The notes below the pieces were generated by a model. It was not told the origin of the DNA and ran no database searches. It saw only the letters and a list, made by a program, of their open reading frames with translations. Made by a program: the position numbers and the translations under genes. This document shows positions 50,111 through 58,397 of a stretch of DNA of 64,000 nt, piece by piece. Each line of letters opens with the position of its first letter. Within the stretch, counting starts at the first letter, position 1. This stretch comes from Lentzea tibetensis (GTDB lineage Bacteria; Actinomycetota; Actinomycetes; Mycobacteriales; Pseudonocardiaceae): NCBI RefSeq assembly GCF_007845675.1, contig NZ_VOBR01000022.1, positions 62,001 to 126,000 of the forward strand. The letters are read 5' to 3'.

Positions 50111-51482
50111 TGTTGTCGTAGGTGCAGACGGCTTTGCTGATGTCGAGCTGCGGCCCGCTCGGCAGCAGCCGGACGAGCGCTTCGGGGGCCTCGGGGATCC
50201 GGTTCGGCTTCAGCCGGTCGTCGGGCTCAGCGATGCCGAGCACCTGGGCCGTCGGCACGTTCGGGATGCCGTAGGTGATGCCGTGGTCGGTGACGAGCAC
50301 GATCGGGCCGACCCGCCCGCTGCGCACGACCGCCGCGCGGCCGGCCGGCATGACGAAGTCGTCGACCTTCTCGCCGGTGGGGCCGGTGGCGTTGATCGTG
50401 ATGCCCAGCGCGGGTGCGGTGCCGGTGAACAGGTTCGTGCCGGTCTTCGTCCACTCGACGCAGACCTTGTCCTCGTCGGCGACCGGGCGCGGTGGCATGT
50501 CCGGGTAGTGCGTCGTCTGCCGCCAGACGCCCAGTGAGTCCGTGGTCGTGCCCGGTGACTTCGGCGGCAGCGTGTCCGCGTTGCGCTGCCAGATCAGCGT
50601 CGCCACGGCCTCGGTGACCCGGTGCGTGGCGCCCTCCGCGACGACCCAGTAGCGCTTGCGGCCGTTGATCTCCTCGGTGCGGAACACCTCGCTCGCCTGC
50701 GGCACGGCCAGCTCGGGCACCTCGGGCAGCATGTTCAGCAGCGCGCTGCCGACCCGCTTCGGCTTGACGCCGTTGAGGTTCCACGCGGTGCGCAGCATCC
50801 GGCCGCCCTTGCCGATGCGCGCCCGCACGACCTTGCCGTCCTGCCGGTAGATCAGCTGGTCCAGCTCGTCCGGCCCGCGCACGAGCAGCACCTCGTCGTC
50901 CCCGAGCGGGATGCCCAGCTCCGGCCTGCGCACGTCGAGTCCGGCGAGGACGGTCGTGCGGCCCTCCGCCTCGCACACGCCCCAGGCGCCGTCCGCCGCG
51001 TCGAGCCGCTGCTCCTCGGTGGGCAGCAGCTCCGGGGCGTCCGGAATCCCCGTGCGGCGCCCCGTCTTCAGGCTCGTCTTGCGGAACGCCGACTCGTCCA
51101 CGACCGTCGGCTGTGCCGCCTGCTGGGTCCGCGGCCGCGGGTGCGCGCCCTCCAACTCCTTGCGCGCCAGCAGAAGCCGCGCCGACGCCAGGTTGAACGT
51201 CGGTGTCAGCTCGCCGTCCGCGACCAGGTACACCGCGCCCGTCTGCTTGCTGATCACGATGCCCACGCCCGGCAACGACGCCGCCGGGCGGGCCAGGCCG
51301 ATGACCAGGCCCGCCGTCAGGCCGACGATCGCGACCAGCAGACCGGCGAACGTCGCGCGGCGGTGCCTGGCCAGCACCTCTGTTCGCACCAGCGGATCGC
51401 GCTGGATCAGTGCGCTCTCGATCCGCTCGACCATGAAGCGGTAGCCCTGCACTTGGGTGTCCGAAGTGGACGTGACGCGCAT
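49992..51482 (-). CDS. eccB: type VII secretion protein EccB
   Basis: 496 residues from the ATG at 51482. EccB features: an N-terminal cytoplasmic QVQGYRFMVERIESALIQRD, one membrane span (FAGLLVAIVGLTAGLVIGLA) and a periplasmic beta-propeller-like domain with IVISKQTGAVYLV, FNLASARLLLA, GRKRYWVVAEGATHRVT and ITYGIPNVPTAQVLGIAEPD. It is a core, probably hexameric, ESX membrane component with ATPase claims in the literature. No other ESX gene is in the window, so it is orphaned or a second eccB. Its last ~38 residues (Arg/Ala/Pro-rich) are antisense to the decayed PucR copy and are not typical EccB sequence. Confidence 0.92.
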   Translation of the reverse strand: MRVTSTSDTQVQGYRFMVERIESALIQRDPLVRTEVLARHRRATFAGLLVAIVGLTAGLVIGLARPAASLPGVGIVISKQTGAVYLVADGELTPTFNLASARLLLARKELEGAHPRPRTQQAAQPTVVDESAFRKTSLKTGRRTGIPDAPELLPTEEQRLDAADGAWGVCEAEGRTTVLAGLDVRRPELGIPLGDDEVLLVRGPDELDQLIYRQDGKVVRARIGKGGRMLRTAWNLNGVKPKRVGSALLNMLPEVPELAVPQASEVFRTEEINGRKRYWVVAEGATHRVTEAVATLIWQRNADTLPPKSPGTTTDSLGVWRQTTHYPDMPPRPVADEDKVCVEWTKTGTNLFTGTAPALGITINATGPTGEKVDDFVMPAGRAAVVRSGRVGPIVLVTDHGITYGIPNVPTAQVLGIAEPDDRLKPNRIPEAPEALVRLLPSGPQLDISKAVCTYDNISPEPPADAAPVALPVGARGTASPPRATTRRGRAAAPRC

Positions 51483-51548
51483 GGCGCAGACGCTAGTGGA
51501 TGATCTTGAAACTACGTCTTTTTGATCACTCCATCGTGTGGAACCGTC

Positions 51549-53021
51549 TCACTTGGTGATCTCACTTGGTTGCGGCACAGCGTCTCCCGCGGCGGCGTCG
51601 CTGTTCCCGAAGGGGCGAGCGATCGCCATGTAGACACCGCCGACGACCACCACGAGCGCGCCGGAGAGCAGCACGACGTAGTTGTCGTACCAGGCCGCGT
51701 CCGGAGTGCGCGGCCAGCACATGTTGACCATCGCGGCCACGCCGTAGGCGAACGCGAGCACGTTGACCAGCAGGCCCCAGCGGCCCAGCGTGAACTCGCC
51801 CGACGGCACCCAGCCCTTCAGCCGGGCCCGCAGCGCCGCGAACACGACCATCTGGAACCCGAGGTAGATGCCGAGCGTCGCGAACGACACGATCTTGTTC
51901 AGCGCGTCGGTCGACAGCTTGGACGCGAACACGATCAGCACCGGCACCACGCCCGCCAGCAGCAGCGAGTACGGCGGGATGTGCCGCTTCGGCGAGAAGC
52001 GGGACAACGCCTTGTGCCCGAACAGCATCTTGTCGCGCGCGTACGAGTAGGTCAGGCGCGACGCGGCGGCCTGGAGCGACATCGTGCAGGACAGGAACGA
52101 GATCAGCACGACGCCGATCACGACCTTGTAGCCGACCGTGCCGAACGCGTTGGTCAGCACACCGGTCACCGGGTCGGTGTCCTCGCCGGAGATGACGCGG
52201 CCGAAGTCGGGCACCGCCAGCAGCAGCGAGAGGCAGGCGAACGTGGCCGCCGCGCCGCCGATGTAGATGGTGCGGCGCATGGCCTTCGGGATGACGCGGC
52301 CGGGGTCCTCGACCTCCTCGGCCGTGTCACCGCACGCCTCGAAGCCGTAGTACTGGTAGAGGCCGATGATGCCCGCCGCGAAGAACGCCGGCAGGTACGA
52401 ACCGCTGCCCGCGGCGCCGAAGCTGTCGAAGATGACGCCGATGTTGTGCACGCGGTTGTCGACCAGCAGCCAGATGCCGACGGCCAGCGCGCCGATGATC
52501 TCGGCGGCGAAGCCGAAGATCGCGGCCCACGACAGCACGCGCGTGCCCAAGTAGTTGATCAGGGTCGACACGACGACGACCGCGATCGCGCACAGCACCG
52601 TGTTGTTCACCGTCGCGGTGTAGCCCAGCAAGGTCGCCAGATAGGGCCCGGCGCCGTAGCTGACCGACGCGATCGTCACCAGCAGCGCCATCAGGTAGAC
52701 CCAGCCGGTCATCCACGCCCAGCGCTTGCCCCACAGGCGGCGCGCCCACGGGTAGACGCCGCCCGCCACCGGGTACTGCGCGACGAGTTCGCCGAACACC
52801 AGCGCGACCAGGAACTGGCCGACGCCCGCGACGACGAAGCTCCAGATCATCGGCGGGCCGCCGAGCGCGAGCGCCGTGCCGAACAGGGTGTACGTGCTGA
52901 CGACGGGCGACAGGTAGGTGAAGCCGAGCGAGAAGTTGGCCCAGGGACTCATGTCCCGCTTGAACTCGGACGTGTAGCCGAGATCGGCGAGGCGGTCCTC
53001 CGCGGACGCGGTGGCGGTCAT
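51549..53021 (-). CDS. APC-family amino acid/choline permease
   Basis: 490 residues from the ATG at 53021. Twelve helices of the APC superfamily: FSLGFTYLSPVVSTYTLFGT, GELVAQYPVAGGVYPWARRL (consensus TM2-3), QYYGFEACGDTAEEVEDPGR, and the C-terminal pairs. It is last in a minus-strand unit after betaine aldehyde dehydrogenase and choline oxidase-like genes, 1 nt after the latter. A choline, betaine or related amine substrate is therefore likely, but relatives also carry amino acids such as GABA and ethanolamine. Confidence 0.88.
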   Translation of the reverse strand: MTATASAEDRLADLGYTSEFKRDMSPWANFSLGFTYLSPVVSTYTLFGTALALGGPPMIWSFVVAGVGQFLVALVFGELVAQYPVAGGVYPWARRLWGKRWAWMTGWVYLMALLVTIASVSYGAGPYLATLLGYTATVNNTVLCAIAVVVVSTLINYLGTRVLSWAAIFGFAAEIIGALAVGIWLLVDNRVHNIGVIFDSFGAAGSGSYLPAFFAAGIIGLYQYYGFEACGDTAEEVEDPGRVIPKAMRRTIYIGGAAATFACLSLLLAVPDFGRVISGEDTDPVTGVLTNAFGTVGYKVVIGVVLISFLSCTMSLQAAASRLTYSYARDKMLFGHKALSRFSPKRHIPPYSLLLAGVVPVLIVFASKLSTDALNKIVSFATLGIYLGFQMVVFAALRARLKGWVPSGEFTLGRWGLLVNVLAFAYGVAAMVNMCWPRTPDAAWYDNYVVLLSGALVVVVGGVYMAIARPFGNSDAAAGDAVPQPSEITK

Positions 53022-53022
53022 G

Positions 53023-54501
53023 TCAGACCACCCCCTTGATCAGATCCGCGGCTCGTTCTCCGATCATGAGGACGGTGACCATCGGGTTCACCGTGGGCAT
53101 GGTCGGGAACACGGACGCGTCGGCGACGCGAAGCCCTTCGACGCCGATGACCTTCAGGTCGCTGTCGACGACCGAGCCGATCGCGCACGTGCCCGCCGGG
53201 TGGTAGACGGTGTGCGCGGCGCGGCGGCCGTACTCGGACAGGTCCTCGTCGGTCGTCACGGCCGGGCCGGGTGCGATCTCGCGCTTCAGCCACGACCGCA
53301 GCGGCTCCTGCTCGGCGACCTGCCGCGCGATGCGGAAACCGTCGACCAGGGTCTGCTCGTCGTAGCCGTCCGGGTTGGTGAAGTAGCCGAAGTCCAGCGC
53401 GGGCTTCTCGGCGGGATCCGAGCTGCGCAGCCACATCCGGCCCTTGCTGTGCGGGCGCGGGATGTTCGGCGTCATGCAGACACCGTGCTCGACTGTCGGG
53501 TAGCCGAGGCGTTCGGTGTTGGTGGTGAACGGGATCTGGTAGAAGTGGAACATCAGGTCCGGCCGCGGGTCGCTCTCGTCGCGGCGGATGAACAGGCCGG
53601 CGTCGGAGTCCATCACCGAGTTCGGCGGCAATGGACCGTTGGTCTCCCACACGATCACCGACTCCGGGTGGTCGAGCAGGTTCTCACCCACGCCCGGCAG
53701 GTCGTGCACCGGCGCGATGCCCAGCGCGGAGAGTTCGGACGCGTTGCCGATGCCGGACAGCATCATCAACCGGGGCGTGTCGATCGCGCCCGCGCAGAGC
53801 AGGACCTCCTTGCGAGCCGAGACCACACCCTTGTCGGTCACCACACCCGTCGCGCGGCCGTTGGAGACCACGATGCGCGACACCCACGTCTCCAGCAGCA
53901 GCGTGAGGTTCGGGCGGTCCAGGTTCGGGTGGATGTACGCCGTCGACGCGGACGAACGGCGGTTGTCGTTCTCCGGGTGGTAGGCGATGGAGAAGAACCC
54001 GACGCCGTCTTCGAACGGCTTCGCGTTGAAATCGTCCACTTCGGACACGTCCAGCGCCTGCTTCGCCGACGTCACGAAGTCCAGCGCGATCGGGTTCCTG
54101 TCCTTCTCGGCCACCGGGATGATGTTCAGCTGCACCCGGTCGTAGTACGGGCCGATGGTGTCCCAGTCCCAACCCGCGCCCCACTCGTCGAAGTCCTGCG
54201 GGAACGGGACGAAGCTGATCAGCGTGTTGTGCGACGAGCAACCGCCGAGCACGCGAGCGCGGGAGTGGCGGATGTGCGAGTTGCCGCGCGGCTGCTCCAC
54301 CGTCGGGTAGTCGTAGTCCAGCTCGCTGCCCAGCAGGTTGATCCAGTTGCGCAGGTCGAGCACCCGCTCGTCACCGAGGTCGGACGGGCCGCCCTCGATC
54401 ACCGCGACCGAGACGTCCGGGTCCTCGGACAGTCTCGCCGCGAGCACAGAACCGGCCGTGCCGCCTCCCACGATGACGTAGTCGTACACGGCTTCACTCA
54501 T
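53023..54501 (-). CDS. choline oxidase-like GMC oxidoreductase
   Basis: 492 residues from the ATG at 54501, overlapping the previous stop (TGATG). Dinucleotide motif YVIVGGGTAGSVLAARLSED. RVLGGCSSHNTLISF matches the choline-oxidase segment whose His carries the covalent FAD. Active-site HTVYHPAGTCAIG and the VNPM end also fit. The overall sequence follows Arthrobacter choline oxidase closely, so it should oxidise choline to betaine aldehyde (and perhaps betaine). A Ser at position +2 after the FAD-linked His is Thr here. Whether oxygen or a quinone is the acceptor cannot be told. Cytoplasmic. Confidence 0.88.
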   Translation of the reverse strand: MSEAVYDYVIVGGGTAGSVLAARLSEDPDVSVAVIEGGPSDLGDERVLDLRNWINLLGSELDYDYPTVEQPRGNSHIRHSRARVLGGCSSHNTLISFVPFPQDFDEWGAGWDWDTIGPYYDRVQLNIIPVAEKDRNPIALDFVTSAKQALDVSEVDDFNAKPFEDGVGFFSIAYHPENDNRRSSASTAYIHPNLDRPNLTLLLETWVSRIVVSNGRATGVVTDKGVVSARKEVLLCAGAIDTPRLMMLSGIGNASELSALGIAPVHDLPGVGENLLDHPESVIVWETNGPLPPNSVMDSDAGLFIRRDESDPRPDLMFHFYQIPFTTNTERLGYPTVEHGVCMTPNIPRPHSKGRMWLRSSDPAEKPALDFGYFTNPDGYDEQTLVDGFRIARQVAEQEPLRSWLKREIAPGPAVTTDEDLSEYGRRAAHTVYHPAGTCAIGSVVDSDLKVIGVEGLRVADASVFPTMPTVNPMVTVLMIGERAADLIKGVV

Positions 54502-55928
54502 CACGTGTCCCTTCGTGCGAACCAGTTCTGCGCGCTCGGCTTCAAGTTCTGGTAGACGTGCTTGGGCTCGCAGTACTCGTGCAGACCGGACGTGCCCAGC
54601 TCGCGGCCGATGCCGGAGCGCTTGAACCCGCCCCACTCGGCCTGCGGCAGGTACGGACCGAAGTCGTTGACCCACACCGTCCCGTGCCGCAAGCGCTTGG
54701 CGACGCGCTGCGCCTTGTCCAGGTCCTGGCTCCACACGCCACCGGCGAGGCCGTAGTCGGTGTCGTTGCCCAGGAACACGGCCTCGTCCTCGGTGGCGAA
54801 CTTCTCCACCGTGATGATCGGGCCGAACGTCTCGTCCTGCACCAGCTTCATGTCCCGCGTGCAGTCCGCGAACACCGTGGGGCGGAAGAAGAAACCGTTC
54901 GCGAGCTCCGGCTCGTCGGGACGCTTGCCGCCCGCGACCAGTCGCGCGCCCTCGCGCAGGCCGATCTCGACGTAGCCCTCGACTTTCGCCAGGTGCTCGG
55001 CGGACACCAGCGGGCCGCTCTCGGTGTCGTCGTCGAAGCCGTTGCCCAGCTTCACCAGATCCGTGCGGCGGGCGACCTCGGCGACGAAAGCGTCGTGGAT
55101 GTCCTCGTGCACGATGAGCCGCGTGCCCGCGGAGCACACCTGTCCCGCGTGGAAGAACGCCGCGGTGAGCGCGTAGTCGACGGCGGTTTCGACGTCCGCG
55201 TCGGCGAACACGATGTTCGGGTTCTTGCCGCCCAGCTCCAGCGCGACCTTCTTCACCGTCGTCGCGGCCGACACCATGATCCGCTGGCCGGTGGCGAGGC
55301 TGCCGGTGAACGACACCAGGTCGACGTCGCGGTGCTCGGACAGCGGCGCGCCCACCTCGGGGCCGGTGCCCAGCACGAGGTTCGCGACCCCGTCGGGCAC
55401 GCCCGCCTCGGTCAGCAGCTCGAACAGCTTGATGGTGGTGAGCGGCGTGATCTCGCTCGGCTTCGCGACGATCGTGTTGCCCGCCAGCAGCGCGGGCGCG
55501 ACCTTCCACGACATCTGCAGCAGCGGGTAGTTCCACGGCGCGATCAGCCCGCACACGCCGACCGGTTCGTAGTCGACGCGGCTGAGCACGTCCGGGCCCG
55601 CGCCCGGCACGATCTTCGGGTGCAGCAACGCGGCGAGCCCGCCGTAGTAGCGGAACACCGCGACCACGTCGTCGACGTCGATCCGGCTCTCGACGATCGT
55701 CTTGCCGGTGTCGAGCGTCTCCGTGCGCGCGATGTCCTCCTTGTCGCGCTCCAGGAGGTCCGCGACGCGGTTCAGGATCGCGGCTCGGTGCTCGGGGCTC
55801 GTGGACGTCCACGAGCCGTCGTCGAACGCGCGCCGCGCCGCCGCGATGGCAGCCAGCGCGTCAGCCGTCGTCCCCTCCTCCACCTCGGCGATCACGCTCT
55901 GGTCGAAGGGGTTGATGATCCGCCGCAC
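54501..55928 (-). CDS. betB: betaine aldehyde dehydrogenase
   Basis: 475 residues from the GTG at 55928 after GAGGGAGG. ALDH motifs: GLIAPWNYPLLQMSWKVAPA, AKPSEITPLTT, VSFTGSLATGQ, LELGGKNPNIVF (Glu), catalytic Cys in HAGQVCSAGTRL, and QDETFGPIITV. The context, with choline oxidase-like gene directly coupled, points to oxidation of betaine aldehyde to glycine betaine with NAD(P). It is 81 nt after the ferredoxin reductase stop; TATACC in that gap may be its own -10. Confidence 0.9.
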   Translation of the reverse strand: MRRIINPFDQSVIAEVEEGTTADALAAIAAARRAFDDGSWTSTSPEHRAAILNRVADLLERDKEDIARTETLDTGKTIVESRIDVDDVVAVFRYYGGLAALLHPKIVPGAGPDVLSRVDYEPVGVCGLIAPWNYPLLQMSWKVAPALLAGNTIVAKPSEITPLTTIKLFELLTEAGVPDGVANLVLGTGPEVGAPLSEHRDVDLVSFTGSLATGQRIMVSAATTVKKVALELGGKNPNIVFADADVETAVDYALTAAFFHAGQVCSAGTRLIVHEDIHDAFVAEVARRTDLVKLGNGFDDDTESGPLVSAEHLAKVEGYVEIGLREGARLVAGGKRPDEPELANGFFFRPTVFADCTRDMKLVQDETFGPIITVEKFATEDEAVFLGNDTDYGLAGGVWSQDLDKAQRVAKRLRHGTVWVNDFGPYLPQAEWGGFKRSGIGRELGTSGLHEYCEPKHVYQNLKPSAQNWFARRDT

Positions 55929-56009
55929 GGACGTCCTCCCTCAGGTGTGTCCACGTGGGACAATCGGGTATAGCCGGTCGTGCGGTACGTTAAACCGTGA
56001 GCGGCGTCT

Positions 56010-57095
56010 CTACAGGTTCCTGCGGAACCGGGTGAAGAGGCGAGCATTGCTCATAGCCAGTACGCCAACGAGCTGTTCACCCTCGTAGTAAGCAGTCACG
56101 AACTTGCGGTCCTCAATGGACCCGTCCTCGAGCCGCGCGTCCGCGCTGGCCCGCCCGGCGAACTGGATCCGCACGCCGTACTGGTCGGACCACACGTACC
56201 CGGTCGCCTTGTGCGTGCGCACCGTGCTGCCCGCCAGCAGGTTCGCGACGGCCACCTGCGCCTGCTCGGTCGCGCTGGTCCAGTGCTCCGCGCGGTGGCC
56301 CGCGTAGTTCGCGACGTCGCCGACGGCGACCACCTGCGGGACGTTCGTGACACCGCCCGCGTCGCACAGCACGCCGTTGCCTGTCTCAATTGGAGAGTCG
56401 GCCAGCCAGTCGATCGCCGGCCGGGTGCCGACGCCGGCGATCACGACGTCCGCGTCGAGCACGCGGCCGTCGGCCAGCTCGACGCCGCTGTTGACAGTCG
56501 ACACTCCCGCGCCGCAGATCAACCGGGTGCCGTGGTCGGCGTGCAGGCCGCCGCACGCGGTGCCCATCTCGGCGCCGAGCACGCGGGTCAGCGGTGCGTC
56601 GAGGGCTTCGACGACGGTGACGTCCTTGCCGAGCTGCCGGCAGCTGGACGCGACCTCCGCGCCGATGAACCCGGCACCGATGACGACGACCTTGTCGGCG
56701 CCCGCGACCTTGTCGCGGAGTACGACGGCGTCGTCGAGGGTGCGCAGGACGTGCGCGCCGGGGATCGTGCGGGGGACCGCGCCGGTGGCGAGCACGACAC
56801 CGTCGACTGTCAACAGTTGGCCGTCGCTGAGCTCGATGCTGCCCACTGTCGACAGTGTGCTGGCGCGGACGCCGAGCACCCACTCCGCGTCGAGCTTGCC
56901 GAGGTCCTCCGCGTCCGCGAGCGGCGTGTTCTCGATCTTGCCGAGCAGGAAGTCCTTGGAGAGCGGTGGCCGGTCGTACGGCTGGTGGACCTCATCTCCG
57001 ATGATGACCAGCCGTCCGTCGTAACCCTGCGCCCGCAACGCCTGCGCGGACCTGAGCCCGGCCAGCGAAGCCCCCACCACTGCAATAGTCCTCAC
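56010..57095 (-). CDS. FAD-dependent ferredoxin reductase
   Basis: 361 residues from the GTG at 57095, overlapping the Rieske ferredoxin stop (GTGA). Motifs: TIAVVGASLAGLRSAQALRA (FAD), VHQPYDRPPLSKDFLLG, VVVIGAGFIGAEVASSC (NAD) and VPQVVAVGDVANYAG (FAD). This is the oxygenase-coupled NAD(P)H ferredoxin reductase family (BphA4-like). It should feed electrons to the adjacent Rieske ferredoxin. Three TGTYGACA element copies lie within the gene (56480, 56803, 56844), encoding segments such as LSTVGS and LLTVDG. Confidence 0.9.
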   Translation of the reverse strand: MRTIAVVGASLAGLRSAQALRAQGYDGRLVIIGDEVHQPYDRPPLSKDFLLGKIENTPLADAEDLGKLDAEWVLGVRASTLSTVGSIELSDGQLLTVDGVVLATGAVPRTIPGAHVLRTLDDAVVLRDKVAGADKVVVIGAGFIGAEVASSCRQLGKDVTVVEALDAPLTRVLGAEMGTACGGLHADHGTRLICGAGVSTVNSGVELADGRVLDADVVIAGVGTRPAIDWLADSPIETGNGVLCDAGGVTNVPQVVAVGDVANYAGHRAEHWTSATEQAQVAVANLLAGSTVRTHKATGYVWSDQYGVRIQFAGRASADARLEDGSIEDRKFVTAYYEGEQLVGVLAMSNARLFTRFRRNL

Positions 57096-57409
57096 GCCAC
57101 ATCCCTGTTCGCCTCGGTGTCGACGTACACCACCCCATCCTGCACAAGAACGGGGTAGGTCCTCACCGATCTTTTGGCGGGCAGACACGTGGGCGCACCC
57201 GTGCGAAGGTCGAACGAGGACGCGTGCAACGGGCATTCCACGAAACAGCCCTCCAGCCAGCCGTCGGCCAGGGAGGCGTCCTGGTGGGTGCAGGTGTCGT
57301 CGATGGCGTAGAGGACGCCGTCGGCGTTGAACACCGCGACGGGCGGTGTTCCGTCGATCCGGATGGCCTCACCTGGGGGGAGGTCGGTCAGGGCGCAGGC
57401 GCGGATCAT
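57092..57409 (-). CDS. Rieske-type [2Fe-2S] ferredoxin
   Basis: 105 residues from the ATG at 57409, with GGAGG 6 nt upstream. Rieske ligands are CTHQDA and CPLHASSFD. The surrounding pattern (AIDDTCTHQDASLADGWLEG, then CFVECPLH) is typical of oxygenase ferredoxins. It is coupled by GTGA overlap to a ferredoxin reductase. The pair probably delivers electrons to the Rieske oxygenase at 61846. Divergent from the IclR gene across a ~110-nt region with repeated regulator-like sites. Confidence 0.92.
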   Translation of the reverse strand: MIRACALTDLPPGEAIRIDGTPPVAVFNADGVLYAIDDTCTHQDASLADGWLEGCFVECPLHASSFDLRTGAPTCLPAKRSVRTYPVLVQDGVVYVDTEANRDVA

Positions 57410-57447
57410 CGCGAGCCTCCGGTGCGTGATGCGGGACGCGTTCCGAA

Positions 57448-57521
57448 TGACGCAACACAATGTGCGGCTCGTGGCGCGTTGCGTCAATAGGCTGTTTTGG
57501 TTAGCGGTTACCGTTGCGTCA
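57448..57521. promoter_or_regulatory. three TTGCGTCA-type half-sites, candidate IclR operator
   Basis: TGACGCAAC (57448-57456) and GTTGCGTCA (57478-57486) form a 9-bp-arm inverted repeat. A third GTTGCGTCA (57513-57521) overlaps the IclR start codon. They lie in the divergent promoter region between the Rieske ferredoxin operon and the iclR-type gene, fitting autoregulation and control of both arms. Confidence 0.65.
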
Positions 57522-58291
57522 TGAGCAACTCCGACTCGGCAGCTCAAGTGCAGTCCGTGGACCGGGCCATCAGCGTGCTCGAACTCCTCGCGCAAGGCGA
57601 GGCGGGGATCACCGAAATCGCTGGTGAGCTGGGTGTGCACAAGTCCACGGTGTCCAGACTCGTGTCCGTGCTCGAGGCGCGGGGGCTGGTGGAGCAGCTG
57701 GGAGAGAGAGGCAAGTACGCGATCGGGTTCGGCGTCGTCCGGCTTGCCGGTGCCGCCACCGGGCGGATGGACCTCACCAAGCTGGGGCAGCCCGTCTGCC
57801 AGGCGCTCGCCGACGAGTTCGGCGAGACCGTGAACATCGCCGTCCACGACGCCGGCGTCGCCATCAACATCACGCAGGCGCGCGGGTCCGCGGCCGTGTC
57901 CGCGGTGAACTGGATCGGGCAGCGGACGCCTTTGCACGCCACTTCGTCGGGCAAGGTGCTGCTCGCGTTCCTGCCCGTCGAGGAGCGCAAACGGTTGGTG
58001 TCGATGCCGCTCGACTCCTACACCGCGCACACCCGCGTGGACGCGGACGCGCTGCTCATGGAACTGGAACAGGTCGAGGTCGACGGCTACGCGGCGTGCT
58101 ACGAGGAGCTGGAACTGGGCCTGCACGCCATCGCCGTGCCGATCCGCGGGCATCGCGGTGAGGTCGTCGCGGCGATGAGCGCTTCGGGGCCCTCGTACCG
58201 GTTGTCGGTCGAGCGCGTCGGACAGATCGTGCCGTCGATGGTGGCGGCCGCGGGGGACCTGTCCGCGCAGCTGGGGTACTTCGCGGGCTGA
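57521..58291 (+). CDS. IclR-family transcriptional regulator
   Basis: 256 residues from the ATG at 57521. N-terminal winged helix QSVDRAISVLELLAQGEAG, then IAGELGVHKSTVSRLVSVLE. The C-terminal GAF-like ligand domain has NIAVHDAGVAINITQARG, WIGQRTPLHATSSGKVLLAF and EELELGLHAIAVPIRGHRG. It sits between the two arms of the choline-to-glycine genes and probably controls both, with betaine, dimethylglycine or a related intermediate as ligand; that is inference. Confidence 0.92.
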   Translation: MSNSDSAAQVQSVDRAISVLELLAQGEAGITEIAGELGVHKSTVSRLVSVLEARGLVEQLGERGKYAIGFGVVRLAGAATGRMDLTKLGQPVCQALADEFGETVNIAVHDAGVAINITQARGSAAVSAVNWIGQRTPLHATSSGKVLLAFLPVEERKRLVSMPLDSYTAHTRVDADALLMELEQVEVDGYAACYEELELGLHAIAVPIRGHRGEVVAAMSASGPSYRLSVERVGQIVPSMVAAAGDLSAQLGYFAG

Positions 58292-58312
58292 CCTCTGCGC
58301 CGTTTGGAGGTC

Positions 58313-58369
58313 TTGACACGGAGGTGCGCTGGGCGCAACTTGTTGCAGATAGCGGAACGGGGTCCGTTC
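58313..58369 (+). promoter_or_regulatory. promoter with two palindromes before dimethylglycine oxidase gene
   Basis: TTGACA at 58313-58318 is a consensus -35. About 17 nt on, the perfect palindrome GCAAC-TT-GTTGC (58335-58346) covers the -10 position. A second palindrome, GAACGG-GGT-CCGTTC (58355-58369), follows. The first shares the GTTGC half with the IclR-side sites, so the same regulator may bind here. Confidence 0.6.
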
Positions 58370-58397
58370 TGCGCAACTGCGGCGAAGGGGTGTCCAG

